Shown: positions 1 through 9,808 of the stretch, piece after piece
Layout of the letters: each line of letters opens with the position of its first letter
Numbering within the stretch: the stretch's first letter is position 1
From: Chitinophaga caseinilytica
GTDB lineage: Bacteria; Bacteroidota; Bacteroidia; Chitinophagales; Chitinophagaceae
Reading direction: 5' to 3'
DNA length: 64,000 nucleotides
Assembly (NCBI RefSeq): GCF_038396765.1
Contig: NZ_CP150096.1
Location: 6,431,001 to 6,495,000 of the forward strand
Position numbers and translations under genes: made by a program
Notes under the pieces: generated by a model
Databases searched by the model: none
The model's input: only the letters and a program-made list of their open reading frames with translations
What the model was told of the DNA's origin: nothing

Positions 1-3000
1 GGGGGTACCACGCGTCCTGTCGGGGATTTTCCTTCGTCCAGCGGTCATCCATTTTACTGAGGACGCTGGCGGTATACAGGCCGATACCCGCAAAAGGTAC
101 CACGCCCACGCCGGCCGACGCGCCGGTCCCCGGATCGATCACGGAACCATTGGCCATAATACCAACGTCCGCCACACCGGCGAACAGTGCGGAGATCTCC
201 CACCTGCGGTAACCGAGGTTCAGGCCGTAACCGTACGACCAAACCGGGAAGCTGGATTTGCCGAGGTAGTCCCTGTCGTTGGCATCCACCACGCCATCGC
301 CGTTGAGGTCGGTGAACTTGATATCGCCGGGATGCATGGGGCGCATCTGTTCGGGGCTGCGGGCCACGTCATCGTCGTCGGTGAACAGGCCCAGGTTCCT
401 GTATCCCCTGAACTCGCCGAACATGGTGCCTTCGAATTGCTGGTAGGGGAATAAGGCGACCGGATTGTCTGCATTGATGATCCTGTTGCGAGCGTAAGTA
501 ACGTTACCGAATAAACGAAGCGTGAAATCCTTGCCCAGTTTCGTGTTATATTCGATACTGCCGTCGAAGCCCTTGTTCTCCATTTCACCGAGGTTGGCAT
601 AGATGGCGCTGCCGTCATAACCGCCGATGGAGGAGATGGATTGGCGGCCGATGAGGATCTGGCGGCGGCGGTCTTTGAACAAGTCCAGCGTCAGGTTCAC
701 CTTTTCCCACAATCCCACATCCAGGCCCACGTTCGTTTTGAGGGATGTTTCCCAGGTGAGGCCTTCGGTACCGAAAACGGATACTGCGATACCGCCGAAG
801 TCAGTAGGGTTCGTTCCGAATCCAATGCCGGATTTACCGGATTCCAGGTAGGTCAGGTAACCGAAGCGGTTACCGTCGAGCACATCGTTACCGGTTTTAC
901 CTACGGAGAGGCGCAGCTTCAGTAACGAAAACGCCTTTTGCTGTTCCATGAAAGCTTCCTTAGAGATCACCCAACCTGCGGAAACGGCGGGGAACAGGCC
1001 CCAACGCTCCCCTTTCTGGAAATTCTCGGAGCCGGTGGCGCCGAAGTTGCCTTCCAGGAGGTACTTATCCATAAAAGCGTATGTGACGCGGGCCGCGGCG
1101 TTCTGGCTGCGGAACGGGATGGAAGTTTTCAGGTCGCCGGCGCTGCCGATCACGCGGTTGCGGATCGCGCCTACGACCATGGCGCCGATCGAATGCGCAC
1201 CAATAGTACGGTCGTAGTTCACGGTCCCTTCCAGGTACATCATCCTTTCCCCCGAAGAAGAAGAACCATATCCCAGGAACCGGTCGCCGAAGCGCGTTTG
1301 CGAAAGCACGAGGTTGCCGTTCGCATCGCGCCGGTTGGCATACCACAGATCGTTCAGGCCACGGCGCTGGTTGGAGAATTCGCCATAGGAGTCAAACGAG
1401 AACCGCCCGGTAGCCGAAAGCCCGTGCAGTATCCCATCCAAGTTTTGCGTGAGGGAAAGCACCGATTGCACGGAAGGTTTGAATTCCGTAGCGTATCCCT
1501 GGTTCTGCACGAGGTTGAAGGGGTTCACACCAGCGGTATTCGGCGGGCCGGCCGCAAAACCGCCAGGGTATTCGATCGGGTAGGCGATGGGATTGGTGGC
1601 GTAAGCCGAGTACCAGATGCTACCAGCCGAAGCGCCCGGGTAGCGGCTGTTGACCAGCATCGCCGCGAGGTTCAGGGATAAAGTGGTGGTTTTGGTCACG
1701 TTGAGGTCCACATTGCTGCGGAAGTCGTACCGTTTGAAATTCAGGTTGGGATTGTACCCGTTCTTTTTCGTCACGTTGTACTGGCCGTCCTGGTTATAGA
1801 ACGACATGGAAACATAATACCGCATGGCCTCTCCACCGCCAGATACGTTCACGTTCGAGTTGGTCATCGGCGTCCAGGGTTTGTAGATCTCACCGATCCA
1901 GTCCACGTTCGGATAAATATAGGGATCCAGGCCACTGGCGGTTTTAGCGATGGTCTCTTCGGAATATTGCGGCTGTTCGCCCATGTTGGTGCGCGCTTCG
2001 TTATATAGTTGCATGTATTTCACGCCGTCCACCATTTGGGGGAGCTTGGTGAGGCCGTTAACGCCGGCCTCTGCCTTGGCAGCGACTTTCGGCTTCCCGG
2101 CTATGCCGCGTTTGGTGGTAATGATGAGCACCCCGTTAGCCCCTTTGGCGCCGTACACGGCCGTGGCGGACGCGTCTTTCAGCAACGAAATGCTCTGGAT
2201 ATCCTCCGGATCGATGTTGTTGAAAGCGCCGCCATAGGTGCTGTTCACGTCGTTCCGCTGAACGCCGTCCACAATGATGAGCGGGCTCACGCTGCCTCTA
2301 AAGGTGCCGATACCGCGCAGGGTGAAAGTGGGATTGTCGTATCCCGGTTCTCCCCCGCCGCTGCCCATACTGATCACGCCGGCCACTTTACCTGCGAGGG
2401 CGTTGGTGAGTGAGGGAACGGGCGTGCGCATATCCGCCATGTTGACGGAAGCTACCGAGCCGGTTACCGTTACTTTTTTCTGTTTACCGAAACCTACAAC
2501 GACTACTTCATTGAGCTTGTCCACTTTCGCGGTGAGCGTCACTTTGAGGGTGCGTTGCCCGTTGTAGGCGATTTCCACCGGGTTCATCCCGATCATGGCT
2601 ATGCGCAGCGTCTGCCCTTCTGAAACGGCGATGCTGAACACGCCCATTTCATCTGTAGCCGTTCCGCGCGAGGTACCGTTTACCGCCACCGTGGCCCCGG
2701 GCAGCGCGTTCCCTTCCGGGTCCATGACTTGCCCGCGCACGGTGGTTTCTTTCGGCGCTTCCTGCGCTACGGCCGGTTTTGCGGCAGGCGCCGCCTTGCG
2801 CTCCAGCACAATACGGTTGCTGCGCACCTGGTAAGCGAGGTTCCGGCCTTTCAGCACGAAATCCAGCACTTCCTCCAGTTTCGCATTACGAAAATCCAGG
2901 TTCAGCCTGTCGTTGTCGTTCAACAGCTGATTGCTGTACACCAGCGTGAAGCCGGTCTGTTTCTTGATCGAGCGGAACACCTGGACGATCGGCATGTTGC

Positions 3001-3136
3001 TGCCCGTCACGGTCACCGGTTTCTGCAGGGCAGGATCTTTTTCCTGGCCAAATGCGGGGATGAACGCGGAAAACATCAAACATACAATCACCAGGGATCG
3101 CACTGCCTGCCGGCAATTGCGCATACATTTTCTCAT
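1..3136 (-). CDS. SusC/RagA-family TonB-linked outer membrane protein, partial (3' end outside window)
   Basis: Outer-membrane TonB-dependent transporter of the SusC/RagA class, taking up glycans or other nutrients, normally with a SusD lipoprotein. About 1045 residues are visible and the frame is still open at base 1. The last visible residues (DRWTKENPRQDAWYP) resemble the segment near the SusC C-terminus, so probably fewer than about 100 residues are missing. Order: signal peptide 1-30 (AFG/Q), STN domain about 40-110, carboxypeptidase-regulatory-like domain about 133-203, plug about 209-344 (VVVGFGKQKK, LKDASATAVYGAKGANGV), then beta-barrel. The STN domain suggests a transducer that signals to the FecR protein encoded just upstream. 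A susD gene would be expected beyond the left edge. The start is the ATG before the signal peptide. Substrate unknown. Confidence 0.95.
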   Translation of the reverse strand, partial: MRKCMRNCRQAVRSLVIVCLMFSAFIPAFGQEKDPALQKPVTVTGSNMPIVQVFRSIKKQTGFTLVYSNQLLNDNDRLNLDFRNAKLEEVLDFVLKGRNLAYQVRSNRIVLERKAAPAAKPAVAQEAPKETTVRGQVMDPEGNALPGATVAVNGTSRGTATDEMGVFSIAVSEGQTLRIAMIGMNPVEIAYNGQRTLKVTLTAKVDKLNEVVVVGFGKQKKVTVTGSVASVNMADMRTPVPSLTNALAGKVAGVISMGSGGGEPGYDNPTFTLRGIGTFRGSVSPLIIVDGVQRNDVNSTYGGAFNNIDPEDIQSISLLKDASATAVYGAKGANGVLIITTKRGIAGKPKVAAKAEAGVNGLTKLPQMVDGVKYMQLYNEARTNMGEQPQYSEETIAKTASGLDPYIYPNVDWIGEIYKPWTPMTNSNVNVSGGGEAMRYYVSMSFYNQDGQYNVTKKNGYNPNLNFKRYDFRSNVDLNVTKTTTLSLNLAAMLVNSRYPGASAGSIWYSAYATNPIAYPIEYPGGFAAGPPNTAGVNPFNLVQNQGYATEFKPSVQSVLSLTQNLDGILHGLSATGRFSFDSYGEFSNQRRGLNDLWYANRRDANGNLVLSQTRFGDRFLGYGSSSSGERMMYLEGTVNYDRTIGAHSIGAMVVGAIRNRVIGSAGDLKTSIPFRSQNAAARVTYAFMDKYLLEGNFGATGSENFQKGERWGLFPAVSAGWVISKEAFMEQQKAFSLLKLRLSVGKTGNDVLDGNRFGYLTYLESGKSGIGFGTNPTDFGGIAVSVFGTEGLTWETSLKTNVGLDVGLWEKVNLTLDLFKDRRRQILIGRQSISSIGGYDGSAIYANLGEMENKGFDGSIEYNTKLGKDFTLRLFGNVTYARNRIINADNPVALFPYQQFEGTMFGEFRGYRNLGLFTDDDDVARSPEQMRPMHPGDIKFTDLNGDGVVDANDRDYLGKSSFPVWSYGYGLNLGYRRWEISALFAGVADVGIMANGSVIDPGTGASAGVGVVPFAGIGLYTASVLSKMDDRWTKENPRQDAWYP

Positions 3137-3240
3137 GTGGAAAAAATTGGTTTTGGTTGATATCAAATCAACATAACTACACCTGACTCACCGGAATGGG
3201 TGACAGGGGTCGAAAAAATTTTTCGGGGAAGGAAGAAAAA

Positions 3241-4356
3241 TCAGTGGAGGCGGACCGTCCGGCCGTCGTAATCCACTTTTCCGCCGGTTGTAATGGCGAG
3301 ATCGTTGAGGAATTCGGGGAGGCGCGCCCTGTCCATCAACCCGGTCACTTTCACGCCGTCAAACTTCCCGTCGGCGGCTTCGAACGGAAGCCCGTAGAAC
3401 CGGGAGGCGTCTGTCAGCAGATCGGGAACGCTGGCATGATGGAAATACTGGATGCCGTTCATCCAACTGAGCACGTCGTCTGCATCGAACGGCGCGGCCG
3501 TAAGCCCCGTGCCGGAGCTTTCCGCCTGCTGGCCGGGCGTCAGCCTGAGCTGGCGGCCGTTGCGCGCCTGCAGCAGCACGCTCCCCTCCACCAGCGCGGT
3601 TTTATCGGAACCGGCCGTGTAGGTATTGATATTGAAGGAAGTGCCCAGCACGCGCACATCCGCCTGCGGCGTGTGCACGATGAAAGGCCGGTCGGTTTCT
3701 TTCGCCACATGGAAATACGCTTCGCCTTCCACCGTCACCTCGCGCTGCCGCGCGCCGAACTGGAACGGGAAATGCAGGCGTGTGGAGGCATTGAGCCATA
3801 CCTCGGTACCGTCAGACAACGTCAGCCGGTAATTTCCGCCTGCAGGAACGTTGAGCACGGTCACGGTGGTGTCGGCGCTTTCGTAATCGAGTTTGCCGTT
3901 TTCCGAGCGCAGGGTGGCCTGGCCGAGGGATACGGTTTGCGCGGCGCTGTCGGGGTGGAAGTTGACCGTTTTGCCGTTGGCCATGGTCAAACTGATGCCG
4001 GGCAAGGGCGCCGCGGCGTTTTGAGCGGTTTTCGCACCTTCTTTGGCATCGAAATGGAACGCGAACCATACGCCAGCGCCCAGAACGGCCGCTGCGGCGG
4101 CGTAAGGCATCCAGGCGCGGAGGGGCCTGCGTGGCTTCCTGCGCTGTTTCAGCTCGTCCAGCCCTTCCACCGGCTCCACGGCCTTCACGTATACCGCCGT
4201 GCGCTGCGAGCGCGCGTCGGCTGAGAGGGCTTCCCAGGCTTCGCGGAACGCAGGGTCTTCCTCCAGCCTCCGCTCGATAACGGCCTCCTCTTCCGGCGAC
4301 AATCCGCCGGAAAGTTTATCCATGTATAATTGAAATATTTGGTCCTGGTACTCCAT
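3241..4356 (-). CDS. FecR-family anti-sigma factor
   Basis: Inner-membrane anti-sigma/sigma regulator, 371 residues, that should relay a signal from the STN domain of the neighbouring SusC receptor to the ECF sigma factor. Seen: a cytoplasmic N-terminal segment of about 80 residues, a basic stretch (QRRKPRRPLR), one membrane segment about 82-102, a FecR domain in the middle, and a C-terminal DUF4974-like part ending in GGKVDYDGRTVRLH, which is related to STN. The ATG at 4356 was chosen over a TTG five codons upstream. It begins 16 bases after the sigma stop, so the two genes are probably cotranscribed. A gap of 104 bases separates it from susC. This sigma-FecR-SusC order is a standard Bacteroidota layout. 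Confidence 0.93.
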   Translation of the reverse strand: MEYQDQIFQLYMDKLSGGLSPEEEAVIERRLEEDPAFREAWEALSADARSQRTAVYVKAVEPVEGLDELKQRRKPRRPLRAWMPYAAAAAVLGAGVWFAFHFDAKEGAKTAQNAAAPLPGISLTMANGKTVNFHPDSAAQTVSLGQATLRSENGKLDYESADTTVTVLNVPAGGNYRLTLSDGTEVWLNASTRLHFPFQFGARQREVTVEGEAYFHVAKETDRPFIVHTPQADVRVLGTSFNINTYTAGSDKTALVEGSVLLQARNGRQLRLTPGQQAESSGTGLTAAPFDADDVLSWMNGIQYFHHASVPDLLTDASRFYGLPFEAADGKFDGVKVTGLMDRARLPEFLNDLAITTGGKVDYDGRTVRLH

Positions 4357-4372
4357 GATGCCGGTTAACAAG

Positions 4373-4918
4373 TTATGGTTTTTTCTGATGAATGACCGAA
4401 CGCAGGAGTTTTAGCCCGCGTTTCAGGTGGGTCTTGAATGAATTGACGCTGATCCCCATTTCGTCTGCCGCTTCCTGGTAACGCTTGCCCTCCATATATA
4501 CCATGTGGATCGCCATGCGCTTCTGGCCGGTCACCTGCTCGAGCGACGATTGCAGTTGCCGGTAATATTCCCCGCCGCTGCCCTCCTGCTCCGGCCGCCA
4601 GCTTTCGTCTTGCAGGCTGGAAAATGCTTCCTGGTGCCCGTCGCGGATCTTCTGGCGCTTCAGGTGGTTGAGGCAACGGTTCTTCACGGCCATATGCAAA
4701 TAGCCCTTCACGTCCCCGTTGAACTGGAGATATAGCTTTTTGTCCCAGATGTCCATGAAGAAAGTCTGCACCAGGTCTTTCGCTTCATGTTCCTGCTGCA
4801 GGAACCAGAAAGCATTGGCGCAGAGAACCTTATAATATTTCAGGAACAATGCGTCGAACGCGGTAACGTCTCCCTCCTTCAGCCGGTCTACCAATAATGT
4901 GTCTGGAGATTGGTCCAT
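4373..4918 (-). CDS. RNA polymerase ECF-type sigma-70 factor
   Basis: Sigma factor of 181 residues, the usual ECF length. Region 2 lies at about 25-92 (FDALFLKYYKVL, AKDLVQTFFMDIWDKK, KNRCLNHLKR). Region 4 lies at about 125-178 with the helix-turn-helix YQEAADEMGISVNSFKTHL. It should redirect RNA polymerase to the SusC locus when the FecR protein releases or activates it. First gene of the sigma-fecR-susC unit and divergent from the phospholipase gene, with 217 bases between. No strong TAnnTTTG element is visible upstream; TAACTTAC near 4995-5002 (minus) is only a weak match. Confidence 0.95.
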   Translation of the reverse strand: MDQSPDTLLVDRLKEGDVTAFDALFLKYYKVLCANAFWFLQQEHEAKDLVQTFFMDIWDKKLYLQFNGDVKGYLHMAVKNRCLNHLKRQKIRDGHQEAFSSLQDESWRPEQEGSGGEYYRQLQSSLEQVTGQKRMAIHMVYMEGKRYQEAADEMGISVNSFKTHLKRGLKLLRSVIHQKKP

Positions 4919-5135
4919 AACGTATTCCTTAACCCCGATGATTGCTGTCGTCTAATGAATTTGATTCCCGATGATGCTGGTTGATTGGATGCCGTAAGTT
5001 AGAAAATTTCCCCGGGGATTTTCCAACCTCTTTTTTGTTTCGGTTTCGGGTTTTATTTCCGTTCACATTATTTTAATATACTTAAAAAATGTTTTTTTAT
5101 ATTTTAACGTCCTATATTTCTCAAACCACGTCAAC

Positions 5136-7661
5136 ATGGATAACAGAAGGGAATTTCTGAGGAAATCAATGCTCCTCTCCGGCGCCGCCGGCCTGTCTTC
5201 TTTCATGCCCGCCTCCATTCAGCGCGCCATGGCCATCGAGCCGGCGCCGGGCTCCAGCTGGGCGGATGCCGAGCACATCGTCATCCTCATGCAGGAAAAC
5301 CGGTCGTTCGACCATTGCTTCGGCACCCTCCAGGGCGTCCGCGGGTTCAACGATCCCCGCGCCATCACGCTCCCCAACCGGAAACCGGTCTGGCTGCAAA
5401 CCGACCAGGAAGGCAAAACCTTTTCGCCTTTCCGGCTCGATCTGAAAGACAGCCGCATCACCTGGATGGGCGCATTGCCGCACGGGCGGCACGACCAGGT
5501 AGACGCCAACAACAAAGGCAAATACGATCAGTGGCTCCTCGTCAAACAATCCGGAAAAGCCAGCTGGAAGAACATGCCCCTCACCCTCGGCTACTTCACC
5601 CGCGAAGACATTCCCTTCAACTACGCCCTGGCCGACGCTTTCACCATCTGCGACCAGAACTTCTGCTCCGCCATGACCAGCACCACGCCCAACCGGTCGT
5701 TCTTCTGGACAGGCAAAATCACCGTTCCGGAAAACGGCGCGCCTAAAGCGCACATCCGTAACACCGATTACAGTTACGGCAAACTGGGATGGGAAACTTT
5801 CCCCGAACTGCTGTCCCAAAACGGGGTAGACTGGAAATTCTATCAGAACGATCTCTCCTGCGGTGGCGGCTTCCAGGGCGAAGAACGCGCCTGGCTCGCG
5901 AACTTCGGTTGCAATCTGCTCGAATTCTTTAAAGTATATAACGTGCAATTCTCCGACCGGTACGTCACCAATCTGCAAAAACAGATCGACGAACTGCCGG
6001 CCGAAATCCGCGCGCTGACGGAAGCCAGCCCTTCGTCTGACGAAGTATCGAAGAAAAACCAGGCCGCCATCAAGAAGAAACAGGAAGTGCTGGACAATGC
6101 TACCGCTGAAATGGCAAAATGGGGGAAAGCAAGCTACGCGAAGCTCGACAACAAGCAGAAAGAACTGTTCCACCGCGCTTTCGTGATCAATACCAACGAT
6201 CCCCAGTTCCGTAAGCTCTCGCAGCTCGATTACGACGACAACGGCACGAAGCGCACCCTGCCCGTTCCCGCCGGCGACCTTTTCTTCCAGTTCCGCGACG
6301 ATGTGGAAAAAGGAAAGCTGCCGACCGTATCGTGGCTCGCGAGCCCGCAGAATTTCTCCGATCACCCCAGCGCGCCCTGGTACGGTGCGTGGTATGTGTC
6401 TGAAGTGATGGACATTTTGACGAAAAACCCGGAAGTCTGGAAGAAAACCATTTTCATCGTTACCTACGACGAGAACGATGGTTATTTCGATCACGTGCCG
6501 CCGTTCTCCATCCCCGACAGCAAGAAGCCCGGCACCGGTAAGGTTTCGGCCGGTATCGATACGGAAATAGAGCATGTGCGCAAGGAAAACGAGGTGGCGC
6601 AAGGCGTTGCCGAGAAGCACGCCCGCGAAGCCCCGATAGGCCTGGGGTACAGGGTCCCGCTGCTGATCGCATCGCCCTGGAGTCGTGGCGGAAAGGTATG
6701 TTCCGAAGTGTTCGATCACACCTCCACCCTCCAGTTCCTCGAAACGTACGTCGAAAAGAAATTCAAAAAGAAAATCCGCAGCGGCAATATCAGCGAATGG
6801 CGGCGCACGATCTGCGGCGATCTCACATCCGCCTTCAGCGAAACCAACGCCGTTCCTTCGTCCAGACTGCCTTTCCTTGACCAGCAAAAATTCGTGTCGG
6901 AGATTTATTCCGCGCAATTTAAAGACCTGCCGTCCGGCTTCCGCGAAATCAGCGGCAGCGAGCTGGATAACATGATCGCGCATCCGGAGAAAGCCAATCC
7001 GCTGGCCAAACAGGAAACCGGCACCCGCCCGTCTACCGCCCTGCCTTACGAACTGTATGCCAGCGGCGTGTACGATGCTACCAAAAAAGCGTTCGTGATC
7101 GTCATGGGCGCGGGCAATAAATTATTCGGGCAACGTTCTGCCGGCTCGCCGTTCACCGTGTACGCGCCGGAAACCTTCGCGGGCGAAACCTGCCGCAACT
7201 GGCACTTCGCGGCCAAAGCCGGCGACCAGTTCACCTACGAATGGCCCCTCGCGGAATTCGGTTCGGGGAATTACGCACTCCGCCTCCACGGCCCCAACGG
7301 CTTCTACCGCGAGTTCCGCGGCGGCAAGCAAGACCATGGCGTGCGGGTGGATATCAATTATGAAACTTCAGGAAAAACGAAATCCCCCACCGGCAACCTC
7401 CTCCTCACCCTCGAAAACCGCGGCGCGGAAACGGTAGCCATGCGGCTGCTGGACCATGGTTACGGCAAATCCGACAACGCTTTCACCATCGCTCCCGGCG
7501 CAAGGAAAGAAATCATCGTGACGAAAAGCGAGCACAAAGGGTGGTACGATTTCAGCGTGCTGGCAGACAAGTTCCCCGGCTGGGGCCAACGCTTCGCGGG
7601 GCGCGCGGAAAGTGGGAAGGAATCCATTACGGACCCCGTCATGGGCAAAGCGATCAGCTAA
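5136..7661 (+). CDS. Phosphocholine-specific phospholipase C (Tat-exported)
   Basis: Acid-phosphatase/PLC-superfamily enzyme that hydrolyses phosphatidylcholine or sphingomyelin head groups outside the inner membrane. 841 residues, matching the long Pseudomonas PlcN/PlcH-like family. Seen: twin-arginine signal (NRREFLRKS) followed by a hydrophobic stretch to about residue 33; catalytic domain about 45-560 with the family motifs ILMQENRSFDHCFG, HGRHDQ, TSTTPNRSFFWTG, SWLASPQNFSDHP, TYDENDGYFDHVPP and SPWSRGG; then two C-terminal beta domains of the DUF756 type, about 635-730 and 745-835. Monocistronic, ending at a bidirectional hairpin. A weak promoter candidate (TATATTTC, 5113-5120) lies just upstream. 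It may serve phosphate or choline scavenging; its link to the divergent SusC locus is untested. Confidence 0.93.
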   Translation: MDNRREFLRKSMLLSGAAGLSSFMPASIQRAMAIEPAPGSSWADAEHIVILMQENRSFDHCFGTLQGVRGFNDPRAITLPNRKPVWLQTDQEGKTFSPFRLDLKDSRITWMGALPHGRHDQVDANNKGKYDQWLLVKQSGKASWKNMPLTLGYFTREDIPFNYALADAFTICDQNFCSAMTSTTPNRSFFWTGKITVPENGAPKAHIRNTDYSYGKLGWETFPELLSQNGVDWKFYQNDLSCGGGFQGEERAWLANFGCNLLEFFKVYNVQFSDRYVTNLQKQIDELPAEIRALTEASPSSDEVSKKNQAAIKKKQEVLDNATAEMAKWGKASYAKLDNKQKELFHRAFVINTNDPQFRKLSQLDYDDNGTKRTLPVPAGDLFFQFRDDVEKGKLPTVSWLASPQNFSDHPSAPWYGAWYVSEVMDILTKNPEVWKKTIFIVTYDENDGYFDHVPPFSIPDSKKPGTGKVSAGIDTEIEHVRKENEVAQGVAEKHAREAPIGLGYRVPLLIASPWSRGGKVCSEVFDHTSTLQFLETYVEKKFKKKIRSGNISEWRRTICGDLTSAFSETNAVPSSRLPFLDQQKFVSEIYSAQFKDLPSGFREISGSELDNMIAHPEKANPLAKQETGTRPSTALPYELYASGVYDATKKAFVIVMGAGNKLFGQRSAGSPFTVYAPETFAGETCRNWHFAAKAGDQFTYEWPLAEFGSGNYALRLHGPNGFYREFRGGKQDHGVRVDINYETSGKTKSPTGNLLLTLENRGAETVAMRLLDHGYGKSDNAFTIAPGARKEIIVTKSEHKGWYDFSVLADKFPGWGQRFAGRAESGKESITDPVMGKAIS

Positions 7662-7682
7662 GTTTGAATTGCCATAGAAACG

Positions 7683-7714
7683 AAACAGCCGGCTCCCTGG
7701 GATGCCGGCTGTTT
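7683..7714. terminator. Bidirectional intrinsic terminator
   Basis: Perfect 11-bp inverted repeat (AAACAGCCGGC ... GCCGGCTGTTT) with a 10-base loop, flanked by A and T tracts. It sits between the convergent 3' ends of the phospholipase gene and the lipoprotein gene and can serve both. Confidence 0.85.
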
Positions 7715-7717
7715 TAT

Positions 7718-8533
7718 TCAGAAGCGGGGCGGTTTGCTTAAATCTGCCCGGCCGCGCCCATCGTAGAAATATTTTATCGATGCAGTTGACTGGTACCGGC
7801 TCATTCCGCCACCGCTGCCTTGCGCCCAGCCATATGAATGTATTCGGAGCGCATTATTTTCCGACTGCCCGCGCTCGAGCATATCTTCAAACAAAACAAC
7901 ACCCTTGACGGGGTTGATCTTGTTGTCGTACTCCAAATATTGTGTAACATCCTGCCCTACGTGTTTCCCGTCGATATAGGTATCTGCGGTGCTGGTATAT
8001 ACATTGCCCCGCCTGTCGTGCAGGAAGGTGTTCTTCGTTAAGATGTTGCCATTTTTCCATTCGATGCGGTCGAGTTTACGCATCGTTTTGAAATAATACC
8101 AGGCGGTATCGGTCGGCAAACCCGTGGCGTCGCTGTAACGCACCCGCACCCAAACGTTCCCTTTACCAAGCAGATATTTCTTCCTCGAAGTGGGCGGCCC
8201 ATCCTGCCCTTCCACATACGTTCCGATAACGATGGAATCTTTTTCGTAAGATACTTTTTCATACCGCCGCTGATCGAAAATATAACTCCCCGGTAAACCG
8301 CCCGGTATAAATACCCCGACCCTTCGGGTGATATGTTCCAGCGAAAAATGTAGCGCATATTTGGGCATTACCAAAACGGGCCCGGGTACGGGAGTTACCA
8401 TTACATACTGTTTGGTGTACATCACCAGCATACTGTCGACCCGCGTCGTGGGCAACTGACCGGTATGTTCGGATTTTTTACAGGAAAAAATGACGATAGC
8501 ACCAAGGCATAAAGGGAGTAATCGGGAAAGCAT
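7718..8533 (-). CDS. Hypothetical lipoprotein
   Basis: Predicted lipoprotein of 271 residues, family not recognised. A short hydrophobic signal ends in a lipobox-like IVIFSC with the acceptor cysteine at about residue 18, followed by KKSE, a typical Bacteroidota lipoprotein start. The rest is rich in beta-type sequence with many Tyr, Arg and Gly and few cysteines. No catalytic motif is visible. The ATG at 8533 was preferred over an upstream start because it places the signal peptide at the N-terminus. It ends at the shared terminator with the phospholipase gene; the upstream neighbour (SDR) is closed by its own hairpin, so it is probably transcribed alone. Confidence 0.75.
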   Translation of the reverse strand: MLSRLLPLCLGAIVIFSCKKSEHTGQLPTTRVDSMLVMYTKQYVMVTPVPGPVLVMPKYALHFSLEHITRRVGVFIPGGLPGSYIFDQRRYEKVSYEKDSIVIGTYVEGQDGPPTSRKKYLLGKGNVWVRVRYSDATGLPTDTAWYYFKTMRKLDRIEWKNGNILTKNTFLHDRRGNVYTSTADTYIDGKHVGQDVTQYLEYDNKINPVKGVVLFEDMLERGQSENNALRIHSYGWAQGSGGGMSRYQSTASIKYFYDGRGRADLSKPPRF

Positions 8534-8656
8534 AACGTTGGTTGAAGGGATTATTCCTATCAATTTACGGAAAATTCGTCCTGCGATTTCAAATTTCCTG
8601 CCACATGAAAAGAATTGCCTGATCCGCCTTGAATGGCTGGGAGCCCACGAAAAGAA

Positions 8657-8682
8657 AGCCGCCGTGAACAGACACGGCGGCT
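8657..8682 (-). terminator. Intrinsic terminator after the SDR gene
   Basis: Perfect 10-bp stem (AGCCGCCGTG / CACGGCGGCT) with a 6-base loop, followed on the minus strand by TTCTTTTC. It lies 33 bases beyond the SDR stop codon. Confidence 0.8.
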
Positions 8683-8714
8683 GGAATGCGGGTGGATGGA
8701 GGGCCTGCGAAATA

Positions 8715-9554
8715 CTAATTTTCGAAGCCTGTGGCGGTGGCCAGGGTTTTGACGGCGGCGAGATCGAGGCCTACGGCGGCGATCTTCTGTTCCGCCAGCT
8801 GATAGGCGTCTGCGCCGAGGAAGAGGTGAAGCGGCGCCGTACCGTTTTCCAGGACGCGGATCATCACATCTGCCGCCTTGTCAGGATCGCCGGGCTGCTG
8901 GCCGTTGTAATCCTGCTGATGGAGGGCCTGCATTTCGCGGACATTCTTGTATTCGGGCATTTCGGTGGCCGGAACGCCGAGCGATCCGCCCAGGAAATCT
9001 GTCCGGAAATAGCCCGGAGATACAACGGTAACGCCCACGCCGAAGGGTTTCACTTCCTGGGCCAGCGACTCGGAAAGCCCGTGCACGGCGAATTTGGTGG
9101 CGCAATAGATCCCGAAAGCGGGGAACCCGCCCGTGAAGCCGCCGATAGACGCGATGTTGAAGATATGCCCGCTTCCCTGGGCGCGCAGGAACGGGAGCGC
9201 CTGGCGGATCACGTTGAGCGATCCGAAGACGTTGATGTCGAAATTGGCGCGGGATTCCGCGTCTGTCAGCTCCTCGATCGCGCCAACTTGTCCGTACCCG
9301 GCATTATTGACGATGACGTCTATCCGCCCGAAATGCGCTACGGTAGCGGCAACGGCCTGGCTAACGGCCGATTCGTCGCGGATATCCAGGGCGATGGGGA
9401 GCAAATTTGCGGAGGTTTCGCCGAGAGCAGCCACGAGATCGGCCCTGCGGCGGGAGGTGGCGGCTACACGAAAGCCTCTGCTGATAAGGGTTTTGGCCAA
9501 AGAAAGGCCCAGGCCTCTGGAGGCCCCGGTTACAAACCAGACTTGAGTGTTCAT
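8715..9554 (-). CDS. Short-chain dehydrogenase/reductase (classical SDR)
   Basis: NAD(P)-dependent oxidoreductase of 279 residues with a Rossmann fold. Seen: cofactor motif TGASRGLG (9-16), NNAG (83-86), and the catalytic triad Ser136, Tyr150 and Lys154 (YCATK). An Arg-rich SRRRAD after the second beta-strand suggests NADP(H) preference. The substrate cannot be read from sequence. The closest general type is the SDR group with loops resembling retinol or 3-oxoacyl reductases. Single gene with its own terminator. Confidence 0.92.
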   Translation of the reverse strand: MNTQVWFVTGASRGLGLSLAKTLISRGFRVAATSRRRADLVAALGETSANLLPIALDIRDESAVSQAVAATVAHFGRIDVIVNNAGYGQVGAIEELTDAESRANFDINVFGSLNVIRQALPFLRAQGSGHIFNIASIGGFTGGFPAFGIYCATKFAVHGLSESLAQEVKPFGVGVTVVSPGYFRTDFLGGSLGVPATEMPEYKNVREMQALHQQDYNGQQPGDPDKAADVMIRVLENGTAPLHLFLGADAYQLAEQKIAAVGLDLAAVKTLATATGFEN

Positions 9555-9808
9555 TGAATGTCAGTTAAAAGGTGATCGTTCTGTGAGGTGAACGAATGCA
9601 AAGTTAGGGGGCCCGGGCGGGAGGGACTTTACACGCAGGAAACCAAAAATTGCATAATTCAAACCGCCGAATCCCCCCTTTTGGCAAAAAAACTGCATTT
9701 CCGGGGGGAATGGCATGATTTTGATAGGAAAAGTTGAACCAGGATAGGATTGGACTGTTTATATTAGTGCTATCAAATCCTTTTTAACCACATTAAATAT
9801 CGCGTATC

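Noticed and set aside
5166..6983. 605-codon open frame antisense to the phospholipase gene
   Set aside because: It mirrors the codon pattern of the real gene, has no family motif and no promoter; a shadow of GC-rich coding DNA.
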